Source: JADJPO01 sp963825645 (GTDB taxonomy: Bacteria > Actinomycetota > Actinomycetes > Actinomycetales > Kineosporiaceae). From it: a DNA stretch of 64,000 bases. Below the pieces are notes generated by a model. That model made no database searches and was not told the origin of the DNA. It saw nothing but the letters and a program-made list of their open reading frames with translations. Positions within the stretch are counted from its first letter, which is position 1. The number at the start of each line of letters is the position of its first letter. Below are positions 45,785-53,939 of this stretch, in pieces. The stretch is taken from positions 124,001-188,000 of the forward strand of contig CAWGTT010000008.1 of assembly GCA_963825645.1 (NCBI GenBank), in the 5' to 3' direction. Position numbers and translations under genes: made by a program.

Positions 45785-46690
45785 GTGCCCGAGGGTGACG
45801 TGGTCTGGCGGACAGCGCAGCGGCTGCACGCCGCGCTGGCCGGTGGCCGACTGCGGGTCAGCGACCTGCGCTGGCCCTCGCTGGCCACGGTCGACCTGAC
45901 CGGCCGCAGGGTCACCGAGGTGGTCAGCGCGGGCAAGCACATCCTCACCCGCCTGTCCGAGGTGCCTGAGGCACGCGGACCCTCCCACCCGGACGACACC
46001 GTGCCACTCACCCTGCACAGCCATCTGCGCATGGAGGGCTCGTGGTACGTGCACCGCACCGGGTCCGCGGGGAGCGGACGAAGCCTCTCCGGGATCCGTG
46101 CGGTGCTGGCCACCGACCGTTGGACGGCGGTAGGCCACAAGCTGGGCATGCTCGACCTGGTGCCGACCGACCGCGAGCACGACCTGGTCGGTCACCTCGG
46201 CCCAGACCTGCTCGGTCCGGACTGGGACACCGACCGTGTCGTGGCGACGATCCTGACCAGCGAGCGGCCGATCGGCGAGGTGCTGCTCGACCAGCGGGTG
46301 CTGGCCGGAGTCGGCACGTTCTACATGAGCGAAGCGCTGTTCCTGCGCGGGATGACCCCCTGGACGCCGGCGGGCGAGCTCGACCGCGACACGGCGCACG
46401 CCCTCGTCGAGCTCCTGCATCGCCTGCTACACGCCAACCGTGACCGCGCCGTCCAGGTCACCACCGGCGACACCCACGCGGGCAGGCGCAACTGGGTGCA
46501 CGCCAGGTCCGGACGGGGATGCCTGCGCTGCGGGACCGGGGTGCGGGTGGACATGATCGGAACGGCGCCGACCGACCGCACGGCCTTCTACTGTCCCAGC
46601 TGCCAGCGCGGTCCGACCCCCGATCGAGGAGACCGGCCGCAGGCCCCACTCGGCGCGCGCAGACGGCCCGCCCGCGACCGGCTACCGTGA
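45785..46690 (+). CDS. DNA glycosylase/AP lyase of the Fpg/Nei family (Nei2-like)
   Basis: A bifunctional base-excision enzyme that removes oxidised bases. After Met removal the protein starts PEGD, giving the catalytic Pro2 and Glu3 of the family. The N-terminal beta-sandwich contains SAGKHILTRL (the essential lysine). The helix-two-turn-helix is followed by a C-terminal zinc finger CLRCGTGVRVDMIG plus FYCPSCQ. It resembles mycobacterial Nei2, whose gene also follows lhr. The length is 301 aa. The GTG at 45785 is required to place PE at the N-terminus, so longer frames are wrong. It was probably once cotranscribed with lhr, although the tandem repeat lies between. Confidence 0.92.
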   Translation: MPEGDVVWRTAQRLHAALAGGRLRVSDLRWPSLATVDLTGRRVTEVVSAGKHILTRLSEVPEARGPSHPDDTVPLTLHSHLRMEGSWYVHRTGSAGSGRSLSGIRAVLATDRWTAVGHKLGMLDLVPTDREHDLVGHLGPDLLGPDWDTDRVVATILTSERPIGEVLLDQRVLAGVGTFYMSEALFLRGMTPWTPAGELDRDTAHALVELLHRLLHANRDRAVQVTTGDTHAGRRNWVHARSGRGCLRCGTGVRVDMIGTAPTDRTAFYCPSCQRGPTPDRGDRPQAPLGARRRPARDRLP

Positions 46691-46722
46691 GGCGAGCGCG
46701 TCCGCCGGCCTGGAGGTGCAGC

Positions 46723-47661
46723 GTGACCCAGCGTGAATGGACCCAGACCGAGCTGCTCCACGAGCTGGAGCCGGCCGTGGGCAAGGAGGTGGACCGTCAC
46801 CTCGGGCTGGCCAAGGAGTGGATGCCGCACGAGTACATCCCCTGGAGCCGCGGCCAGGACTTCGACGGCCCGCTGCAGGGGATGGCCTGGCAGGAGTCCC
46901 AGTCGAAGATGACCGAGACCGCCCGTACCGCGCTGGTGGTCAACCTGCTCACCGAAGACAACCTGCCCAGTTACCACAGGGAGATCTACCAGGCCTTCGG
47001 CCGGGACGGCGCTTGGGGCACGTGGGTCGGCCGGTGGACCGCCGAAGAGGGCCGGCACGGCATGGCGATCCGTGACTTCCTGCTCACCACCCGCTCGGTG
47101 GACCCGGTGGCCCTGGAGCGCGAGCGGATGACGCACATGACGGCCGGCCACGTCAGCGCCACCGAGCTCGACATGCTGCACACCGTGGCCTACGTGTCGT
47201 TCCAGGAGCTGGCCACCCGGATCTCGCACCGCAACACCGGCCGGTTCACCGATGACCCCGTCTGCGAGCAGCTGCTGGCCCGGATCTCCCTCGACGAGAA
47301 CCTGCACATGGTCTTCTACCGCAACATGCTCGCCGCGGCGCTCGAGATCGCGCCCGACCAGACGGTGAAGGCGGTCTGGGACGTGGTCGAGACGTTCGAG
47401 ATGCCAGGGTCGGGGCTGGAGGGGTTCGGCCGCCGGTCTCTCGACATCGCCCTGGCCGGCATCTACGACCTACGCATCCACTGCGACGAGGTGCTCAGCC
47501 CGGTGCTGAAGTACTGGAAGCTGTTCGAGGTGGAGGGCCTGAACGCCGAGGCGGAGCAGGCGCGTGCGTCACTGGCTGCGTTCATGGAGGATCTGGATCG
47601 CAAGGCCACGCGGTTCGAGCAGAAGCGGGTCACCCTGCAGCAGCGGCGTCAAAGGGCCTGA
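46723..47661 (+). CDS. Acyl-[acyl-carrier-protein] desaturase (DesA-like)
   Basis: A soluble diiron desaturase of 312 aa that introduces a cis double bond into ACP-bound fatty acids. The diiron ligands can be traced: E78 in LTEDNLPSYH, the E-x-x-R-H type ligands around E109 and H112 in TAEEGRHG, E162 in SFQELATRISH, and E192 with H195 in SLDENLH. It resembles the DesA1/DesA2 proteins of mycobacteria. The GTG follows GGAGG. The gene is monocistronic or follows the glycosylase gene (32 bp gap). Its electron donor is encoded elsewhere. Confidence 0.92.
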   Translation: MTQREWTQTELLHELEPAVGKEVDRHLGLAKEWMPHEYIPWSRGQDFDGPLQGMAWQESQSKMTETARTALVVNLLTEDNLPSYHREIYQAFGRDGAWGTWVGRWTAEEGRHGMAIRDFLLTTRSVDPVALERERMTHMTAGHVSATELDMLHTVAYVSFQELATRISHRNTGRFTDDPVCEQLLARISLDENLHMVFYRNMLAAALEIAPDQTVKAVWDVVETFEMPGSGLEGFGRRSLDIALAGIYDLRIHCDEVLSPVLKYWKLFEVEGLNAEAEQARASLAAFMEDLDRKATRFEQKRVTLQQRRQRA

Positions 47662-47713
47662 CCACAGCGCGGGACTCGAGACCGGCTTGCAGCCCGGCAG
47701 GTCACCGCAGCGT

Positions 47714-48076
47714 TCAAGCAGCCGAGACCAGGTCCTTGTCGCCGCGCAGGCTGACCGGGGCATCGTCCAGGCCGTCCGGCACCGTGTCCGGCACCGTGAC
47801 GTCGTTGACGCAGATCTGGTCGACCGATGTGCTCGAGACCCCTTCGGCGACCGCCACCCGCTTGCTCACCTGGTGCAGCACCGAGGACAGCGGAACGTCG
47901 AGAGCACCACAGATCGAGGCCAACAGCTCGCTGGAGGCCTCCTTCTGACCACGCTCGACCTCGCTGAGGTAGCCGAGCGACACCCGGGCGATCGACGACA
48001 CCTCACGCAAGGTCCGACCCTGCTCGCGCCGGGCGTCCCGCAGGACGTCACCGATTTCCTGCCGTAGAAGCACCAC
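47714..48076 (-). CDS. clgR: XRE-family regulator ClgR
   Basis: ClgR activates clp protease and related stress genes and is itself degraded by Clp. The XRE HTH covers about 7-65, with GRTLREVSSIARVSLGYLSE and the family's ERGQKEASSELLASIC block, which is nearly invariant in ClgR/PopR. The C-terminus ends VSAA, a Clp-degradable type of tail as known for ClgR. The GTG at 48076 (120 aa) was chosen because AAGGAGGG lies at proper distance; GTG 48082 is too close to it. In most actinobacteria clgR follows cinA; here a two-component system and a secreted protein lie upstream instead. Confidence 0.9.
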   Translation of the reverse strand: MVLLRQEIGDVLRDARREQGRTLREVSSIARVSLGYLSEVERGQKEASSELLASICGALDVPLSSVLHQVSKRVAVAEGVSSTSVDQICVNDVTVPDTVPDGLDDAPVSLRGDKDLVSAA

Positions 48077-48421
48077 GGTCACGCCCTCCTTCCACCTGAC
48101 GTCGAGCCGATCCGGTCCGGCGTCGGACGCCGTCCACGGCCTGTTCTCCGTGCCGATCATCGTCTCCGGAGGGTAGGTGCTGAACGCCCCGCCACCCGAA
48201 GGGATGAGTCCACCGTACCCCGCCGCCCCGCCGAGCGCTGGACAGGCACCCGACGGGGCAGTGTTCGAAGAACCCCGCGGGCCCCCACCGCGCGGTCAGC
48301 CGGCCTGTCTCGCGGTCAGCCGTCCTGCCTCACCCCACCCGCGTCCTCGACCGAGGCCCGGACGGCGTCCGCCGAGCGCAGCGCCGCCTCGATACGGCCA
48401 CCGCACGCCGGACCGATCTCC
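48077..48421. other. 345-bp gene-free stretch with 20-bp imperfect tandem repeat
   Basis: It contains the clgR promoter region. A 20-bp unit beginning CGCGGTCAGCCG is repeated once in tandem (48291-48310, 48311-48330) with two differences. I see no gene and no recognisable operator. Confidence 0.5.
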
Positions 48422-48877
48422 TCACGCCGGGCCCCCGGAGGGGTCGACCGGCGCCGACGATTCGCGGCTCGTGCACACTGCCTCGGAGTCCTGGAGCCGG
48501 GCCAGGACGTCGGGCAACAGCTCGGCGACGTCTCGCCGCGTGGCGAGCCGGTTGCCCAACAGCCGTGCGGTATCGGCCTGCCCCGACGACTCGGCGCGCT
48601 CGATCCGGGCCTGCAGGAACGCGATCGAACCCGGTGTCTGCGCGTCGGAGTGCAACCGGTCCTGCCTCGCCGCCACCCGCTCGATCCATACCGGCACCCG
48701 CCGGCAGACCTCGCTCAGCCGCGGGCCCGACACCGGGTCCGCGTCGGCGGCCGGGGCCATCGCGGCGGGGTCCCTGCCGGCATCGCCGGGTTCCGGGCTC
48801 GGTGGGCCCAGGCCAAGGCCGATCGCCATCGCCGACGGCGCAAGCAGTGCAGCTGCGCCGATCATCAGTCCGGACAT
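48422..48877 (-). CDS. Small secreted protein of unknown function
   Basis: I do not recognise the family. The 151-aa product has an N-terminal hydrophobic segment (about 3-24, ending AMAIGLGLG) that looks like a signal peptide or anchor, then a proline-rich spacer and a helical C-terminal region of about 95 residues with two cysteines (LSEVCRRV and SEAVCTS), which could form a disulfide. The ATG at 48877 was chosen because GAAGGGATC precedes it. It follows the sensor kinase gene on the same strand, separated by a large palindrome, and could be a target or accessory of that system. Confidence 0.65.
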   Translation of the reverse strand: MSGLMIGAAALLAPSAMAIGLGLGPPSPEPGDAGRDPAAMAPAADADPVSGPRLSEVCRRVPVWIERVAARQDRLHSDAQTPGSIAFLQARIERAESSGQADTARLLGNRLATRRDVAELLPDVLARLQDSEAVCTSRESSAPVDPSGGPA

Positions 48878-48894
48878 CGTCGATCCCTTCTCGT

Positions 48895-48928
48895 GGGGTG
48901 GCGGCCACCGGCCGGTGGCCGCCACCCC
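48895..48928. promoter_or_regulatory. 34-nt perfect palindrome
   Basis: GGGGTGGCGGCCACCGG followed directly by its exact reverse complement, with no loop. It lies 18 bp upstream of the small secreted-protein start and 42 bp after the kinase stop. It may be a terminator for the kinase operon, a leader hairpin that hinders translation of the secreted protein, or an operator. Confidence 0.7.
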
Positions 48929-48969
48929 TGACGATCGGGTCCCGAGGTGTCCGCGCTGCTCGGGGAGTG

Positions 48970-50383
48970 TCAGGGGAATGTACGAGCTTCTGTCAGCCGC
49001 ACGGCGAAGCACACCCCGCCCTCGGCTGCCGGGCAGGCCTGGGCCTGCCCTCCGAGCCGTCGGGCCAGCTCACCGACCAGGGCCAGGCCCACCCCGGACC
49101 CGACGGGACGGCTGCCCCGGTAGCGCTCGCTGAGCAGACCGGGCTCGAAGGCCACGTCGAGGTCCTCGGGGGCCAGCCCCGGACCGGAGTCACGGACCTC
49201 GACCTGTACCGCGCCGTCCGCCGAGGGCCGGCAGGCGAGCACCAGAACGCCGCCTCCCACGGCCGCCAGCACCTTGATCGCGTTGTCGGCGAGGGCGTCG
49301 ATGATCTGCCGCAGCCGCTCCCCGTCGGTGACCAGCACCGGGCCCGACTCGGGCGCCTGCACGCTGACCCGCACGGCTGCGGCGTGGGCCCGGGGGGCGA
49401 GGGCGGCGGCAGCGGCCCGGAGCACGGCCGAGACGTCGGTCGGCCCGAGGTCCAGGCGGAAGTCCTCCGCCTCCAGCCGGGCCAGCGCCAGCAGGTCCTC
49501 GACCCGGCGCTGCAGCCGGGCCGACTCGGTGACGATCACAGCGGCCGCCGGTGGTACCTCGGCCGCGGGCAGGGTCCGGTCGGCGAGGGCCTCGGCGTAG
49601 CCGGCGACGGCGGTCATCGGCGTCCTCAGCTCGTGCGAGACCGCGAGCAGGAAGGCCCGGCGCCGCTGCTCGCCGGCGGCCAGGTCACACTGGAGGGTGT
49701 CCAGCGCGGCGCCGACGTCCGTCACCTCGGCCGGCCCCTGGAGCGGCACGGGAACGTTCCGCTCGCCTGCCGACATCCGCCGGGCCGACGCAGCCAACGC
49801 GCTCAGCGGGCCCGTGATGCTCGATGCGAGCAGGAAGCCGGCGCCTGCGCCGCCGAGCAGGCCGAGCAACCCCGCCAGGAAGGCAGATCGCCGCTGGTCG
49901 GGGGTGAGCCGGACGGCGGGCGCCAGCCGCCGTCCGACGAGCACCGTGCCCAGGTCGGCTCGACCAGCGGGCGTCGCCTCCATCGGCCCGGCCAGGACCA
50001 GCCATGTCGTTCCCGCCACCGTCCGCTCGAACGGGGCCGCGTCGTCCGCGGCGTCGGGGATCGGCTCCATCTCGGAGAACGGCGCCCGGGACGGCCTACC
50101 ACCTGGGGCCACCACATCGGCCGCCCACCCGCTGCGCCGGTTGACCAGTTCCAGCCGGACCGCCGCCCGAGCCGGACGGTCAACCAGAGCGAGCAACGTA
50201 TCGGCCTCACCGGCCAGGGCGGCCTGCGCCTGCTCGCGGTTGGCCTCGCCCAAGGCCCTGACCAGGGCCCCGGCGGTCAGGACGGATCCGGTCAGCGACA
50301 CCACGGCGACCAGCAGCACCAGGCGCCGGGTGAGCGACCACGACGCCGGGTGCCGGTCCCCGACCGCCGCTGTGCCCTGATGC

Positions 50384-50403
<20 letters not shown>
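48970..50403 (-). CDS. HAMP-containing sensor histidine kinase
   Basis: A membrane kinase of 477 aa. TM1 is at about 25-48 and an extracytoplasmic sensor at about 50-165, followed by TM2 near 175-200, HAMP (about 200-250), HisKA with the phospho-acceptor H257 in SHELRTPMTAVAGYAEAL, and HATPase with DNAIKV, DSGPGL and GSGVGLAL. The N box reads ALADNAIKV rather than the usual NLLxNAxKH, but the key Asn is kept. The start overlaps the end of the response-regulator gene by 20 bp. The signal is unknown. Confidence 0.9.
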
Positions 50404-51064
<661 letters not shown>

Positions 51065-51074
51065 GGCTGGGTTC

Positions 51075-51680
51075 TCACCGCCCAGTGCCATCGGATCCAC
51101 CGGTGAGCCGGTGGACCATGACCAGGTAGTGCAGGCCGGTCAGGACGGTGACCAGTACGGCGACGGCCATCACCGCCTCGGCGAACGTCCGCCACGGACC
51201 GGTCAGGGGCACCAGGTACAGCGTGATGGCCAGCGCCTGCAGCGCGGTCTTCACCTTGCCGCCCCGTCCGGCCGGCAGCACCGTGCGGCGGATCACCGCG
51301 AAGCGCAGCAGCGTGATCCCGATCTCCCTGGCCAGCACCACCAGGGTGACCCACCAGGGCAGCTCTCCGAGCAGTGACAGCCCGACCAGGGCCGTGCCGG
51401 TGAGGGCCTTGTCGGCGATCGGATCGGCGATCTTGCCGACGTTGGTGACGAGCCCGCGGCGTCGGGCGAGCTCGCCGTCGAACCGGTCGGTGAGCCCAGC
51501 CACCACGAACACGGCCGCCGCCAGCAACCGACCGGCGGTGCTCTCGCCGGAGTCGGCGAGCAGCAGCCAGCCGAACACCGGCACCAGCGCCAGTCGCAGC
51601 GCGGTGAGCGCGTTGGCCACGTTCCAGACGCTCACCGAGCGGTCGACCGGTGCTCCCACCGGGTCGAACCGATCGCTCAC
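51075..51680 (-). CDS. pgsA: CDP-diacylglycerol-glycerol-3-phosphate 3-phosphatidyltransferase
   Basis: A membrane enzyme for phosphatidylglycerol-phosphate synthesis, 201 aa. The CDP-alcohol phosphotransferase signature D-G-x2-A-R-x8-G-x3-D-x3-D is complete in DGELARRRGLVTNVGKIAD plus PIAD (about residues 68-90). Several membrane helices surround it. The start overlaps the rimO stop by 4 bp, as usual in this operon. PgsA1/PgsA2-type specificity cannot be told from the motif alone. Confidence 0.93.
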   Translation of the reverse strand: MSDRFDPVGAPVDRSVSVWNVANALTALRLALVPVFGWLLLADSGESTAGRLLAAAVFVVAGLTDRFDGELARRRGLVTNVGKIADPIADKALTGTALVGLSLLGELPWWVTLVVLAREIGITLLRFAVIRRTVLPAGRGGKVKTALQALAITLYLVPLTGPWRTFAEAVMAVAVLVTVLTGLHYLVMVHRLTGGSDGTGR

Positions 51681-53197
51681 GACGAAGCCACCGGGGTCAC
51701 CACCGGCGCGGACGCGAGGACCGGCACGGCCACCAGGTCAGCGCCCTCGGCGGCGACGACGTCGGCGCTCACCATCGGCCCGATCCCGGAACCCGCCGGA
51801 CCAGCACCGTCCAAACGGGTGATGCCGTCGACGTCCGGGCCCTGGTGACCCGCCCGGCCCACCCACCGGCCGCCGTCCGCCTCCTCGTCCCGCTCCTCGA
51901 CGAGCACCTCGACCCGTTCCCCCACCCGCTCCTCGGCACGCTGGGCGATCAGCTCCTCGACCAGGTCGCCCACTCGGAGGCTGCGGGCGACGACCTCCTC
52001 CGCCGGGAGTGCGCCGTCCAGCCCCGCGGCCTCGGTGCCGTCCTCGTCGGAGTAGCCGAACACCCCGACGACGTCGAGCCGAGCCTGCTCCAGGAAGGCG
52101 GTCAGCTCGGCCAGGTCGGCCTCACTCTCCCCCGGGAAGCCGACGATGACGTTGGACCGGATGCCCGCCTGCGGGCTCAGCGAGCGGATCCGACCGACCA
52201 GGTCGAGGAACTGCTCGCGGGAGCCGAAGCGGCGCATCCGGCGGAGCAGGCCCGGCGAGGCGTGCTGGAACGACAGGTCGAAGTAGGCGGCCACGCCGGG
52301 AGTGGTCGCGATCGCCTCGACCAGCCCCGGGCGAAGCTCGGCGGGCTGGAGGTAGGAGACCCGGACCCGATCGATTCCCTCGACGGCGGCCAGGCGCGGC
52401 AGCAACGTCTCCAGGGCCCGCAGGTCGCCGAGGTCCTTGCCGTAGGAGGTGGAGTTCTCGCTGACGCAGAACAGCTCGCGCACGCCCTGGGCGGCAAGCC
52501 ACCTCGCCTCGGCGAGCACCTCGTCCGGCGGACGGGAGACGAAAGCCCCCCGGAAGGCGGGGATGGCGCAGAAGCTGCACCGGCGGTCGCACCCGGACGC
52601 GATCTTCAGCGGGGCCCATGGGGCGCCGTCCAGGCGGCGACGGACGACGGGCGGCCCGGGACGGTCCGAACGCTCGACCCGACCGGGCACGTCGCCGGCC
52701 CGGGTGGGGACCGAGGCCGGGTGACGCTCGGCCGGAGCGATCGGCAGCAGGGTGCGCCGGTCACGCGGAGTGTGGGCGGGCGGGCGTTGCCCGTTCAGCA
52801 CGGCATCGAGGTGCGCGGCCAGCTCGGGATAGGAGTCGAACCCGAGGACGGCGTCCGCCTCGGGAAGCTGCTCGGCCAGCTCACGACCGTAGCGTTCGGC
52901 GAGGCAGCCGACGGCAACAACGGCTCGGGTACGGGACGCCCCGTCCTCGCGCAGGTCAGCGGCCTCCAGAAGGGTGTCGATCGAGTCCTTCTTCGCCTGC
53001 TCGACGAACCCGCAGGTGTTGACCACGGCCACGTCGGCCTCGGCGGCGTCCGCCACCAGCGTCCATCCGGCCTGGGTCAGCCGGCCCGCCAGCTCCTCGG
53101 AGTCCACATCGTTGCGGGCACAGCCGAGAGTGACCAAGGCGACGCTGCGTGCAGGAACGGGCTTGCTCTGCTCGACGGGTGGCACGAGGGGTGGCAC
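51677..53197 (-). CDS. rimO: Ribosomal protein S12 methylthiotransferase
   Basis: A radical-SAM enzyme that methylthiolates an aspartate of ribosomal protein S12. The UPF0004 domain cysteines are C26, C62 and C98. The radical SAM motif is C203-x3-C207-x2-C210 in SGCDRRCSFCAIP, preceded by an actinobacterial insert of about 50 residues. A TRAM domain covers about 380-450, and a variable tail of about 50 residues follows. The length of 506 aa is long but within the actinobacterial range. RimO was chosen over MiaB because of the RRCSFCAIPAFRG wording and because a clear miaB exists elsewhere in the window. It is coupled to pgsA. Confidence 0.93.
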   Translation of the reverse strand: MPPLVPPVEQSKPVPARSVALVTLGCARNDVDSEELAGRLTQAGWTLVADAAEADVAVVNTCGFVEQAKKDSIDTLLEAADLREDGASRTRAVVAVGCLAERYGRELAEQLPEADAVLGFDSYPELAAHLDAVLNGQRPPAHTPRDRRTLLPIAPAERHPASVPTRAGDVPGRVERSDRPGPPVVRRRLDGAPWAPLKIASGCDRRCSFCAIPAFRGAFVSRPPDEVLAEARWLAAQGVRELFCVSENSTSYGKDLGDLRALETLLPRLAAVEGIDRVRVSYLQPAELRPGLVEAIATTPGVAAYFDLSFQHASPGLLRRMRRFGSREQFLDLVGRIRSLSPQAGIRSNVIVGFPGESEADLAELTAFLEQARLDVVGVFGYSDEDGTEAAGLDGALPAEEVVARSLRVGDLVEELIAQRAEERVGERVEVLVEERDEEADGGRWVGRAGHQGPDVDGITRLDGAGPAGSGIGPMVSADVVAAEGADLVAVPVLASAPVVTPVASS

Positions 53198-53270
53198 GTC
53201 GGCCAGCCTAACGGCGCGTCCGCCCCGGCCCGCCCAGCGAGCGAAGCAGGCCCGATGGACCCAGCAGAGA

Positions 53271-53939
53271 TCAGCCCTGGTCGTCGAGCAGAGCGCTCAT
53301 GGGCCGGGTCGGCGGCAGCCAGGCCCCACCCTCGGGGAGGTTGTCGAGCCGGACCCGAGGCAGTGGGCTGGTGAAGGCCCCCGGCACGTCCTCGAGATCG
53401 ACGAAGGACAGCAGGTCGGACTCCTGGGCATAACCCGCGACCTCGGCGAAGGACAGCACCGCCACGTCGACGCCGTCGCGCCCCAGGCGCTCCAGCGGTT
53501 CCAGGAAGTTGCGGCCGTCGCCGCTGGCCACCACGAGCCGGCGTAGCCGACCGGTCGCAGCCCGCTTCTCGATATGGGCGATCATGTCGAGGTCGACGTC
53601 GTCGTCGGGACCGAGCTTGGGACGGGCGAACACCGCGTAGCCGAAGGACCGGATCGCCTCGATCCAGCCGCGCATCGACACCGCTCCGCCGGGTGGCACG
53701 TTGGCGAACACACACCCCTCGACCTCGGCGGCCGAACCCCCGCCGCCGACCCCGGCCGCCCCGACCAGCAGCCACCGGGCCACCGCGTCGAAGCGCGGCC
53801 GCGACGCCGGCGTGGGCCGCCCGCCGATCACGTTCGACAGTGTCATGTCGATGTTGGGCGCATCCCACACCAGCAGGTGCAGCGGCCGGGAGTCCGGGCC
53901 GGACGCCTCCCCCGAGGCGGACTCGGGGTCAGCGGTCAT
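53271..53939 (-). CDS. NYN-domain protein (putative PIN-like nuclease)
   Basis: A soluble protein of 222 aa with a NYN/PIN-like domain. The first acidic motif is LLVWDAPNIDMTL (D26), an Asp-rich DDDVDLDM follows in the middle, and VVASGDGRNFLEPLERLGR carries the next acidic site. These residues would bind the metal of an RNase. A gene of this family commonly sits beside ftsK in actinobacteria. The ATG overlaps the ftsK stop by 11 bp, so they are coupled. The function is unproven. Confidence 0.82.
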   Translation of the reverse strand: MTADPESASGEASGPDSRPLHLLVWDAPNIDMTLSNVIGGRPTPASRPRFDAVARWLLVGAAGVGGGGSAAEVEGCVFANVPPGGAVSMRGWIEAIRSFGYAVFARPKLGPDDDVDLDMIAHIEKRAATGRLRRLVVASGDGRNFLEPLERLGRDGVDVAVLSFAEVAGYAQESDLLSFVDLEDVPGAFTSPLPRVRLDNLPEGGAWLPPTRPMSALLDDQG

